From Butyrivibrio proteoclasticus P6B7 (GTDB lineage Bacteria; Bacillota; Clostridia; Lachnospirales; Lachnospiraceae): a stretch of DNA of 59,679 nt. Of this stretch, positions 28,105 through 35,473 are shown in pieces; position 1 is the stretch's first letter, and each line of letters opens with the position of its first letter. The translations under genes were made by a program, and so were the position numbers. Where the stretch lies: the NCBI RefSeq assembly GCF_000622085.1, contig NZ_JHWL01000028.1:1-59679 (forward strand), written 5' to 3'. The notes beneath the pieces are model-generated. The model saw only the letters and a program-made list of their open reading frames with translations, did no database searches and had not been told where the DNA came from.

Positions 28105-28551
28105 ATGTCTGATGTACTTTCTGAAGAACAACGAAGTAAAAATATGAGGCATATTCATTCGAAGGACACCAAGATTGAGATGCTTCTGAGAAAAGAGTTA
28201 TGGAGCAAAGGGTATCGATATAGGAAGAACTATAAGATGTTGCCTAGAAATCCTGATATCGCTATCACGAAATATAAAATAGCTATATTTTGTGATGGCG
28301 AATTTTTTCATGGGAAGGATTGGGAGGTATTGAGGCCTAAACTTGAAAAAAGCAATAATAGTGAGTTTTGGATAAACAAAATCTCGAAAAATAGGCAAAG
28401 GGATGAAGATGTCAACAAGAAGCTCCAATTTGAGGGATGGACTGTAATCAGATTCTGGGGAACTGATATCAGGAAAAATATTGATGAATGTATAAAGGTT
28501 ATTGAGGAAACTATATTAGACAAACAAATAGCAGAATACAATGAAGAGTAG
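28105..28551 (+). CDS. vsr: Vsr-like very-short-patch-repair endonuclease
   Basis: This 148-residue protein matches the Vsr family: SKNMRHIHSKDTKIEMLLRKELWSKGYRYRKNY (residues ~12-44), the metal-binding PDIAI Asp (~52), the region IAIFCDGEFFHGKDW (~60-74), and the end NRQRDEDVNKKLQFEGWTVIRFW plus DI. Vsr nicks at T:G mismatches formed by deamination of 5-methylcytosine. In classical Vsr the third block reads HGCFWH; here it is DGEFFH, so the first His is Asp, a variant that may alter activity or specificity. It lies in the same operon as the m5C methyltransferase but 19 kb downstream. The 96-bp gap before it is the widest in the island. Confidence 0.85.
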   Translation: MSDVLSEEQRSKNMRHIHSKDTKIEMLLRKELWSKGYRYRKNYKMLPRNPDIAITKYKIAIFCDGEFFHGKDWEVLRPKLEKSNNSEFWINKISKNRQRDEDVNKKLQFEGWTVIRFWGTDIRKNIDECIKVIEETILDKQIAEYNEE

Positions 28552-28604
28552 GTAAAATATATTTTTAGAGGTAATCTACAGTTGTTACGGAGGCAAGCGA
28601 TAAT

Positions 28605-30107
28605 ATGAGCAAAATGACTACAGAGCTTATTGAAGATTTATATTCTCTAGGGAAGAGGGTATATAGCAAAGATCTTACCATGAAAGACGCTGTAGGGAAG
28701 ATTATGGACCAATATGATACCGCTATTGCAGAATCTTCAGCAGAATTCTATATAGGTCTGGTTAAGGAACTTATAAGTGGAAAGGGGTCTACATGGAATC
28801 AGAATAGTGATCTTCTTGTATACTATGTGGATCATATTTCTTCAGAGTATGGAATGGAGGCCGGAAATAACGCTTATAAAGGTGGTATGGCTTTTGCCAA
28901 ATCAAAATCAAGGAAAGCTTTGATTAGTGAACTGGAGAAGGTTAAAGAAAAACACCATTTGGATGGTGCACCAGCATTTAATAATACAGGCGATTCAGAT
29001 ATGAATGAACTAAATCAACAAGTTAATCACATAATAGAATACATTAAATCTAGTGGATTCATGTATGATGACGGATTGATTGAAAATTTTTATCTTTGTT
29101 TAAAATCAAAGCCTTTTGTACTTCTTGCGGGAACAAGTGGTACTGGAAAAACAAAGCTGGTTAAGCTATTCGCTGAAGCAATTGGAGCAGAATATAAACT
29201 TGTTTCTGTACGTCCGGACTGGTCGGATTCATCAGATCTCTTTGGACATAAGAATTTAAGAGGGGATTTTGTACCAGGCGCGATAATTGATTACATCGTA
29301 GAAGCAAAGAGTCATTTGGATACGCCTTATATTTTATGTCTTGATGAGATGAACCTTGCAAGAGTAGAGCATTATTTTAGTGATTACCTTTCAATAATTG
29401 AAACAAGAAGGTTTAACAACGGTGAAATAATAACCAGTCAAATCAGTACTGGCGCCGAAGATGAAAAGTATAAAAACATATACTTGCCAGAGAATTTATA
29501 CCTCGTTGGGACGGTTAATATGGATGAAACTACTTATCCATTTAGTAAAAAAGTATTAGACAGAGCTAATACTATAGAGTTTTCAGATGTCAATTTGATT
29601 CCATCATTTGAAAATAAGATAAGTGATGTTTCTCCAATTAAATTGGGCAATAGCTTTTTGAAAACAAAGTATATAACTCTTCTATCCGACACTGCAGAAA
29701 GCCAGGAAGCGTTGGTGACCCAGATATGCACAGAACTTGAGGCGTTTAATTTGAAGTTGAAAAAGGCAAATGCACATGTTGGATACAGAGTGAGAGATGA
29801 AATTGTTTTCTACATGCTTAATAATGATGAATTCAAACTTTTAGAGTATGAAGATGCAATGGACTTTGAGATTATGCAGAAAATACTGCCTAGAATACAG
29901 GGAAGTAGCGGAGGAATAAAGGATTTACTTGAGGATTTGTTTAAAAAGTGTGCGGGAGATTATTCCTCTTTCAGTCAGGATCAAATATGGATGCAGATGA
30001 GAGATTATCTTAATAAAAATGGTGCAATTTACATGCGATCTGCGGAGAAAGTATGCTACATGATGAGGAGATTTGAAGAGGATGGCTTTACTTCCTACTG
30101 GCTCTGA
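28605..30107 (+). CDS. McrB-like AAA+ GTPase/ATPase
   Basis: This 500-residue AAA+ protein of the McrB family has Walker A AGTSGTGKTKLVKLFAEAIG (~174-193), Walker B ILCLDEMNLARVEHYFSDYLSIIE (~243-266) and sensor-1 block GTVNMDETTYPFSKKVLDRANTIE (~305-328), all typical of McrB. The N-terminal ~160 residues are helical (AEFYIGLVKELISGK ... YVDHISSEYG) and probably hold target recognition instead of the E. coli m5C-binding domain. It starts behind ACGGAGG and overlaps the McrC-like gene by 26 bp. The pair would form a type IV modification-dependent restriction complex. The modification recognised cannot be told from the sequence. Confidence 0.88.
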   Translation: MSKMTTELIEDLYSLGKRVYSKDLTMKDAVGKIMDQYDTAIAESSAEFYIGLVKELISGKGSTWNQNSDLLVYYVDHISSEYGMEAGNNAYKGGMAFAKSKSRKALISELEKVKEKHHLDGAPAFNNTGDSDMNELNQQVNHIIEYIKSSGFMYDDGLIENFYLCLKSKPFVLLAGTSGTGKTKLVKLFAEAIGAEYKLVSVRPDWSDSSDLFGHKNLRGDFVPGAIIDYIVEAKSHLDTPYILCLDEMNLARVEHYFSDYLSIIETRRFNNGEIITSQISTGAEDEKYKNIYLPENLYLVGTVNMDETTYPFSKKVLDRANTIEFSDVNLIPSFENKISDVSPIKLGNSFLKTKYITLLSDTAESQEALVTQICTELEAFNLKLKKANAHVGYRVRDEIVFYMLNNDEFKLLEYEDAMDFEIMQKILPRIQGSSGGIKDLLEDLFKKCAGDYSSFSQDQIWMQMRDYLNKNGAIYMRSAEKVCYMMRRFEEDGFTSYWL

Positions 30108-32607
30108 TAAGCTATTAGAAATTAGTACAGAAGAAGTAAATATTGTCATTAAGTCAAAGAAGAAATGGAAAGATAATGATTTTCCAGAATCTTCTTCTGT
30201 TGTCGTGGAAGGGTATGGCATATCCAGCTTATTTTTAAAACCCAATGCTGATAAACTTGTATATGAAAAGAATGAGCATTTAAGGATTGTACAGGCAACT
30301 AAACCTTTGTTTTTTGAGCAAACAGATTATGAGCTTGTAATAAGTAGCACAAAAGGAAAGAGAATTTCTTTTTTCAATGAGAATCATTCCATACAAGAAA
30401 GCGTGGGAATTGTAAGAGATGGCGATGACACATTGCTTTCAGGGGTAATTAATTTTGGTAATACTGTAGGATACACAGATTTTGTTTTTTTCTCAGATGT
30501 TCAGAAGGTATTGTCTCTGCGTATAGAAGTATTCCCTTCAAAGATATCTTATAAAGATGATTATAATCTTATGATTGAAGATATATCTGAAATGGTATGC
30601 GAAGTTGCATTGGATTTTATGAGAAAAACATATCGGACTTTTGGATCTGGAGCGACTAATAGCTCGCTGTTATCCGTATACTTTCAGATACTGTCAGCAA
30701 TTTTTAAGGATTTTTTGAATGCTGTGAATCGTATCACAGCAGCGCCAAATCACAAACTGGTAACAGAACACAGTATTGTTCCGGAACATAAAGCTAAAAG
30801 GATAGATAGAGTTTCTGAAAAATGGATCGTTAAGCATTCAGATCAGATATTGGCTGATGCTAATGGCATTTCTTTGGAGTATGTACTTTCAGCCAAAAAG
30901 AGAGTTACCTATGATACGAACGAGAATAGATTTGTTAAATTTGTTTTACGGTCAACAGTAAAAAAACTTGAACAATTTAAGAGAAGATATATTGATTCTG
31001 CCAAGCAGGCAGAGAAGCACATTATTTCCGAAGCAGACAACATGATACGGGAAGTGAGACGGGCATTGAATTTATCATTTCTCAATGAGGTGGCAGAATA
31101 TTCTGGGGAGCAAAGTATGTCACTTGTGTTCGGGATGGCTCCTGGATATAGAGAGTTGTATAAGTACTATGTAATTTTACAGAAGAGTTTATCTGTGAAT
31201 GGAGATGTGTTTAAGATGTCACCTAAAGATACCGCACAACTCTATGAATATTGGTGTTTTATTAAACTGTTTAGTATGTTGAAAAAAGAGTACGACCTTA
31301 AGACTCCTGATATTATTAAGATTGATAATAACGGAATAACCGTAACTCTTGTTAAAGGCGAAAAGTCGGAGGCTAGATTTGTTAATCCAGATACAGAAGA
31401 GGTGATAACACTTACATATAATCCGGGTGAAACGAAAACTCAGACAGTTAACCAGAAGCCAGATAATGTCTTGGAACTAGAAAAGGCAGGTACAAGCATC
31501 CGATATAAATATGTTTTTGATGCGAAGTATCGAATAGAGCAGCAACCTGATGGAATATACTATCCGGATGTGAATCCCGGACCTAAAGTCGATGATATAA
31601 ATACCATGCATCGCTATAGAGACTCTATTGTTTATGAGAACCCGCAATCAAGGTACATTTTTGAAAAGACCATGTTTGGTGCCTATATCTTATTTCCATA
31701 TGATGAGGAGGAAAAATATTCAACATACGAGCATTTGGAAAATGGAAAAAAGGTATGCGGACATAAGTTTTATAGAAGCATTGAGTCCGTCAACATTGGT
31801 GGACTTCCGTTCCTTCCTGGTGCAACAAAGCTTGTGCAGAAGTTATTAGCGGAGTTAATCAATGATTCTAAGGAGTCCGCATTTGAGCGGTCTTCATTGC
31901 CAATAGGAATAGAAGAAAAGTTGGCTAAAGTTGATTGGAGTAGGCGTGATGTTTTGATAGGGACATTCAGATCTACCCAGCAATACGACAAGTGTTTTGA
32001 AGGCAAGTTTTATTATGTGCCAGAGAAACGGGTTGGAAGAAATCGACTTCCTATCCATTATGTTGCCTTGTATCAGACCAATTCAAAGTTTGATAATAAT
32101 GGGGAAATTCGGTATTTTGGTGAAGTTATTGGTTTTTCAAGGGTGAAAAGAAAGAGCATTACAGAGGTTCCTATGACCCGGAATAATCCGGAGGAAATAT
32201 ATTATCGCATTTCTGTAAAAAGCTGGGAAGATATTACTAAAATAAACGAAACCGGCAAGCCAATTTATCCAAAAGAATCAGGTTTTGTAGTTGATTTTAC
32301 CAATATGTTTTTGTTAGAACATAGTGAAATAGTACCGGAATTACAATTTAGAACCGAAGATGAATATCGGTTTTATCATGAACTAAAAAGATCTGCCAAT
32401 AAGGCGGAAATAAGTGAAGGAGAGACAAATATAGGATTTGATAGAGGAGACTGTAAGTTCGTATTTGCTGGAGGAGAGATTTTGGCTTTTAAGGATGATA
32501 AGATTGTAGAAAGGATACAGTTGACAGATTTCTCAAGAAGGCCGGCACAAATGTTTAGATTGCTGCAATATGCGACTAGAATAAACAAAACAAACAATGA
32601 ACAATGA
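30082..32607 (+). CDS. McrC-like nuclease subunit (DUF2357, PD-(D/E)XK)
   Basis: This 841-residue protein is a large McrC-type partner of the upstream AAA+ protein. The DUF2357-like core has PGYRELYKYYVILQKSL (~350) and LYEYWCFIKLFSML (~388-401). The nuclease region has YKYVFDAKYRIE (~475-486), which supplies the D and (D)xK of a PD-(D/E)XK site, and further conserved PEEIYYRISVKSW near 710. ATG 30082 lies inside the end of the McrB-like gene; a TTG at 30073 is an alternative. It is the last gene of the island and is followed by a terminator hairpin at 32643. Confidence 0.82.
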   Translation: MALLPTGSDKLLEISTEEVNIVIKSKKKWKDNDFPESSSVVVEGYGISSLFLKPNADKLVYEKNEHLRIVQATKPLFFEQTDYELVISSTKGKRISFFNENHSIQESVGIVRDGDDTLLSGVINFGNTVGYTDFVFFSDVQKVLSLRIEVFPSKISYKDDYNLMIEDISEMVCEVALDFMRKTYRTFGSGATNSSLLSVYFQILSAIFKDFLNAVNRITAAPNHKLVTEHSIVPEHKAKRIDRVSEKWIVKHSDQILADANGISLEYVLSAKKRVTYDTNENRFVKFVLRSTVKKLEQFKRRYIDSAKQAEKHIISEADNMIREVRRALNLSFLNEVAEYSGEQSMSLVFGMAPGYRELYKYYVILQKSLSVNGDVFKMSPKDTAQLYEYWCFIKLFSMLKKEYDLKTPDIIKIDNNGITVTLVKGEKSEARFVNPDTEEVITLTYNPGETKTQTVNQKPDNVLELEKAGTSIRYKYVFDAKYRIEQQPDGIYYPDVNPGPKVDDINTMHRYRDSIVYENPQSRYIFEKTMFGAYILFPYDEEEKYSTYEHLENGKKVCGHKFYRSIESVNIGGLPFLPGATKLVQKLLAELINDSKESAFERSSLPIGIEEKLAKVDWSRRDVLIGTFRSTQQYDKCFEGKFYYVPEKRVGRNRLPIHYVALYQTNSKFDNNGEIRYFGEVIGFSRVKRKSITEVPMTRNNPEEIYYRISVKSWEDITKINETGKPIYPKESGFVVDFTNMFLLEHSEIVPELQFRTEDEYRFYHELKRSANKAEISEGETNIGFDRGDCKFVFAGGEILAFKDDKIVERIQLTDFSRRPAQMFRLLQYATRINKTNNEQ

Positions 32608-32635
32608 AGTTACGTACAGCTACAGTTAACAATGG

Positions 32636-32686
32636 TATAATGAGGTTACGAAACGAAACTGAAAAGTTACGATTCGTAACCTTTTC
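32636..32686 (+). terminator. Terminator/attenuator hairpin closing the defence island
   Basis: AGGTTACGAA (32643-32652) pairs with TTCGTAACCT (32673-32682), followed by TTTTCT. A TGGTATAAT extended -10-like element (32633-32641) sits immediately before the stem. The structure may end the island transcript, or a short transcript starting here could be attenuated. Confidence 0.6.
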
Positions 32687-32688
32687 TA

Positions 32689-32717
32689 TTGCGTAAATTT
32701 ATGTGTCTGAATATAAT
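32689..32717 (+). promoter_or_regulatory. Promoter of the Lrp-like regulator
   Basis: TTGCGT (32689-32694) and TATAAT (32712-32717) are 17 bp apart and lie 39 bp before the ATG of the Lrp-like gene. The -10 is consensus and the -35 is weak. Confidence 0.5.
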
Positions 32718-32756
32718 CAGCGTAATCAGAGTCGACACTGATAAGGAGCTAATAAC

Positions 32757-33236
32757 ATGGATGAAAAAGATAAGCAGATTTTGAAAATGATCAGAGGAAA
32801 TGCTCGTATGAGCTATCAGGAAATTGGAGATAAGCTTGAGATATCAAGAGTGGCAGCCAAGAAGAGGGTGAAAAAGCTTGAGGATGAGGGAATCATCCGT
32901 CAGTATAATACCTACATTAAGCGCGATGACGAAATCACGATGCTGATTGATATTATCACTACACCTGATGGTTTTGACAGAGTACTTGAATATGTGGCAA
33001 CCAGAACAGTTTATGTCAGGCAGATTTTTACCACTATGAAAGAGTATCATATTCATCTTGTTGCTGTATCTGATTCATCCGAACAAATCAATTACATGGC
33101 CAAGATAATCAAGAAGGCTTGCATAAATGATATTGAAGAATATCATGCCCGCACAGTTCGAGAGGTTATCAAGGATGTGTACGGAGGAATTGAATATGAG
33201 CGAAAATCAGAGTCTGGCACTATCACAGATAATTGA
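32757..33236 (+). CDS. Lrp/AsnC-family transcriptional regulator
   Basis: This 159-residue protein has an N-terminal winged HTH (MDEKDKQILKMIRGNARMSYQEIGDKLEISRVAAKKRVKKLEDEGIIRQY, residues ~1-50), the hallmark of Lrp/AsnC. The C-terminal part is ferredoxin-like but diverges from the usual amino-acid-binding RAM domain, so the ligand is unknown. Its own promoter lies 39 bp upstream. The next gene, an alpha-CTD-like protein, starts 41 bp before its stop, so the two are translationally coupled. Confidence 0.82.
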   Translation: MDEKDKQILKMIRGNARMSYQEIGDKLEISRVAAKKRVKKLEDEGIIRQYNTYIKRDDEITMLIDIITTPDGFDRVLEYVATRTVYVRQIFTTMKEYHIHLVAVSDSSEQINYMAKIIKKACINDIEEYHARTVREVIKDVYGGIEYERKSESGTITDN

Positions 33237-33579
33237 GCAGATAACCGGGGATCGTGTACATGAGAAAAAGGGTGGAAAATTCTTTTTCAATATTTACTTG
33301 AATTCCAAAATGAGTGAGACACCGATAGAAACATTGGAACTGGGAGTCAGAGCCTATAACAGTTTGAAAAGAGCTGGCTACAGCACCATTGGTGAACTGG
33401 CAGAGGCAATTTCTTCTGGAACAGAGATCAGTAAGATCAGAAACTGTGGTGCCAAGAGTTGCAGAGAAATAATGGAAAAACTCTTTTTATACCAGTACAG
33501 TGCGCTTCCGCAGGAAAAAAGAGTTGGTTATGTGAAGGAAGTTGTTGAATTGAACGCTGCAAGGAAGAAAACATCATAA
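33196..33579 (+). CDS. Stand-alone RNA polymerase alpha-CTD-like protein
   Basis: This 127-residue protein has a helix-hairpin-helix unit, PIETLELGVRAYNSLKRAGYSTIGELAEAI ... IRNCGAKSCREIMEKL (~37-92), that closely matches the C-terminal domain of RNA polymerase alpha subunit. No alpha N-terminal domain is present. Start ATG 33196, behind ACGGAGG, is chosen over an earlier in-frame start at 33127. It overlaps the Lrp-like gene. Such proteins may bind DNA UP-elements or regulators. It could work with the Lrp-like partner, which is inference from coupling. Confidence 0.75.
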   Translation: MSENQSLALSQIIEQITGDRVHEKKGGKFFFNIYLNSKMSETPIETLELGVRAYNSLKRAGYSTIGELAEAISSGTEISKIRNCGAKSCREIMEKLFLYQYSALPQEKRVGYVKEVVELNAARKKTS

Positions 33580-33591
33580 GGAGACTGGCAT

Positions 33592-33936
33592 ATGACAGAA
33601 GAGCAGAAAACCAGAATCAGATTTGTTGATGATAATAGCTGCTGTTCATTTGATGGAATGCCGATGCATCCACATTATAGATATTATCTAATATGCGCAG
33701 GATTCAAGAATTTGGAAGAGGTTGAAGATAAAACGGGAGAAGAATTTATAGAATTAGTAAATAGCGGAAAAAGAAGAGATGGATCTCCAATTACTCCGCA
33801 CATGAAGAACCTTGGAGCCACAATGGCTAGAAATTTAAAGAAATGTGGACTTGTTTTCAGGGATGATAACACGGATACCAGGGATATTACACTGGAACAT
33901 TCGTTTGTGGTTTCGGGGGGTTTTTGGGACACCTAA
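33592..33936 (+). CDS. Hypothetical protein, 114 aa, HhH-like
   Basis: I do not recognise a named family. Residues ~28-85 (YRYYLICAGFKNLEEVEDKTGEEFIELVNS ... MKNLGATMARNLKKCGLVF) have the rhythm of helix-hairpin-helix or alpha-CTD-like repeats, so it may be a distant paralogue of the preceding gene. It starts 12 bp after that gene behind AGGAGA, so the three genes from 32757 look like one operon. Confidence 0.6.
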   Translation: MTEEQKTRIRFVDDNSCCSFDGMPMHPHYRYYLICAGFKNLEEVEDKTGEEFIELVNSGKRRDGSPITPHMKNLGATMARNLKKCGLVFRDDNTDTRDITLEHSFVVSGGFWDT

Positions 33937-34097
33937 TCTGTCAGAATAGGATTATCAGAAAGAGCAAAGCGTGTTATCACTGTTTTGGCAAATTACCGGT
34001 AGTTTTTTCACCGAAGCGAATATGTATTCCAAAGGGCCTTGGAGGTAAGCTTATAACAGGATAAAACTCTTTTCATACGAAATGGAGGTTGTGAACT

Positions 34098-34499
34098 ATG
34101 AAGAGAACATTATTAAGTATTTTAGTAGCAGTAATGATGATGGTAACAGCTGTGGGAATGACATCAGTATCTGTAGAGGCAGCTGGCAAGAATAAAACAA
34201 CTAGCAGTTATTCATCAAGTACGAGCAAGAGCAGCTCTAAGAAGAAAACCACAAGCTCAAAGTCAAAGAGCAAGAGTTCTTCTAAATCAAAGACATCAAG
34301 TAGCAAGAGCTCATCCAAGAAGAGTGGCTCAAAGGCATCAAAGAAGACTTATGATTCTTACGACGTACATAATTACAAGTCAGCACAGGATTTTGCGGAT
34401 GATAAATACGAAGAGTTCTATGATTACGAAGATGACTACGATGATGAAGACGAAGCTTATGATGCAGCTGAAGATTACTGGAATGATTATAACGACTAA
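34098..34499 (+). CDS. Secreted Ser/Lys-rich low-complexity protein
   Basis: This 133-residue protein has a clear N-terminal signal peptide (MKRTLLSILVAVMMMVTAVGMTSVSVEAAG, cleavage after VEA near residue 28). A ~60-residue Ser/Lys/Thr tract follows, then a Tyr/Asp/Glu-rich acidic tail (residues ~88-133) of about opposite charge. The layout suggests a cell-wall-associated protein whose basic part could bind teichoic acid or DNA and whose acidic part could bind calcium. No enzyme motif is visible. The start is preceded by AATGGAGG. Confidence 0.7.
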   Translation: MKRTLLSILVAVMMMVTAVGMTSVSVEAAGKNKTTSSYSSSTSKSSSKKKTTSSKSKSKSSSKSKTSSSKSSSKKSGSKASKKTYDSYDVHNYKSAQDFADDKYEEFYDYEDDYDDEDEAYDAAEDYWNDYND

Positions 34500-34578
34500 T
34501 AACTGATATGGATTGAAGCAACTGGGGAATGGCAGGAAAAATAAGCTATTCCCCCTTTACATTTAGGAGGAAACAAAT

Positions 34579-34860
34579 ATGGCAGGACCTTTTGATAGAT
34601 TATTTGGAAATACACCATTTGACTTAAATCGCGACGGCAAGATTGATGCCTGCGAGACCGCATTTATCAATGATACATTTTATGAGGATACTCATGGCAT
34701 CTCATCAGGAAGCTACGATGATGAAGATGGTGATGTTATAGACGAGCTTGAGATGGCAGGCCTGGATAGAGATGATCTGGAGTTTATGGACGAAGATGAG
34801 CGCAGATCTGCTATCGAGGATGCAGGTTTGGATCCAGATGATTTTGATGATGAGTTTTGA
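34579..34860 (+). CDS. Small EF-hand calcium-binding protein
   Basis: This acidic 93-residue protein has one canonical EF-hand/dockerin-like loop, DLNRDGKIDACE (residues ~15-26, with Asp1, Asn3, Asp5, Gly6, Asp9 and Glu12). It is preceded by NTPF and followed by TAFINDTFYED. No signal peptide is seen. A second protein at 35098 repeats the same unit. The acidic C-terminal region (DDEDGDVIDELEMAG ...) may hold a degenerate second site. It starts behind AGGAGG. Confidence 0.72.
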   Translation: MAGPFDRLFGNTPFDLNRDGKIDACETAFINDTFYEDTHGISSGSYDDEDGDVIDELEMAGLDRDDLEFMDEDERRSAIEDAGLDPDDFDDEF

Positions 34861-34878
34861 TTTAGAGAGGGCTTATAG

Positions 34879-35073
34879 ATGGGCATTCTTGATATTGATG
34901 AGAACAGAATAAAGGCATTATACAAAAGAGCTTGGTATGACTGCGATAGAGGATATGTAGATTCTCATAATTATCCAGAACTTGATCATGCTTTGGTACA
35001 GTTTGCTACAGAGAATAATTGTACTTATGACGAGGCGTATATATTAGCAAAGACCGGGAAGAAAATGTTTTGA
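34879..35073 (+). CDS. Small hypothetical protein, 64 aa
   Basis: I do not recognise the family. It lies 18 bp after the EF-hand gene behind AGAGAGGG and 24 bp before a second EF-hand gene, so it is part of that operon. The sequence is mixed helical with MGILDIDENRIKALYKRAW at the start and no signal peptide. Confidence 0.55.
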   Translation: MGILDIDENRIKALYKRAWYDCDRGYVDSHNYPELDHALVQFATENNCTYDEAYILAKTGKKMF

Positions 35074-35097
35074 TGCATTTGGAAAGAGAGGCGTGTT

Positions 35098-35463
35098 ATG
35101 GCATATGATAATTTTGAAAACACACCATTTGACCTAAATCACGATGGGCATATTGATTCAAACGAAGCTGCATATATTTACGATACATTTTATAATGAGG
35201 ATAACAACGCTGTAGATATCGGGCTGGATGATGATATTCCTATTGGCGGAGGTGGTTATTATCCTACAGCAGAGCAGCGCAGGAAACAAAAAGAGGAAAT
35301 GGACCAGTTACGTAAAAGAGTCCAGGAAAGCGATAGGAATAATAAGCTGATTGCATTTGGTATTATGATTGCTATAGGAATTATTCTTCCTAACAAGCTT
35401 GCTGCGTGCGTGTTGATATTTATAGTTTATGTGATTGCATCGATGTTTGATGTTTTTAGATGA
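35098..35463 (+). CDS. EF-hand protein with C-terminal membrane segments
   Basis: This 121-residue paralogue of the EF-hand protein at 34579 has NTPFDLNHDGHIDSNEAAYIYDTFYNED (residues ~8-35) repeating its calcium loop. The C-terminal third holds two hydrophobic segments (LIAFGIMIAIGIILP and LAACVLIFIVYVIASMF, ~85-118), so it is likely membrane-anchored with the EF hand on one side. A charged linker with KQKEEMDQLRKRVQE joins the two parts. It starts behind AGAGAGGCG. Confidence 0.72.
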   Translation: MAYDNFENTPFDLNHDGHIDSNEAAYIYDTFYNEDNNAVDIGLDDDIPIGGGGYYPTAEQRRKQKEEMDQLRKRVQESDRNNKLIAFGIMIAIGIILPNKLAACVLIFIVYVIASMFDVFR

Positions 35464-35473
35464 GGTGTATCCG

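Noticed and set aside
34282..34521. Opposite-strand and out-of-frame frames over the Ser/Lys-rich gene
   Set aside because: They are shadows of low-complexity codons and lack ribosome sites and domains.
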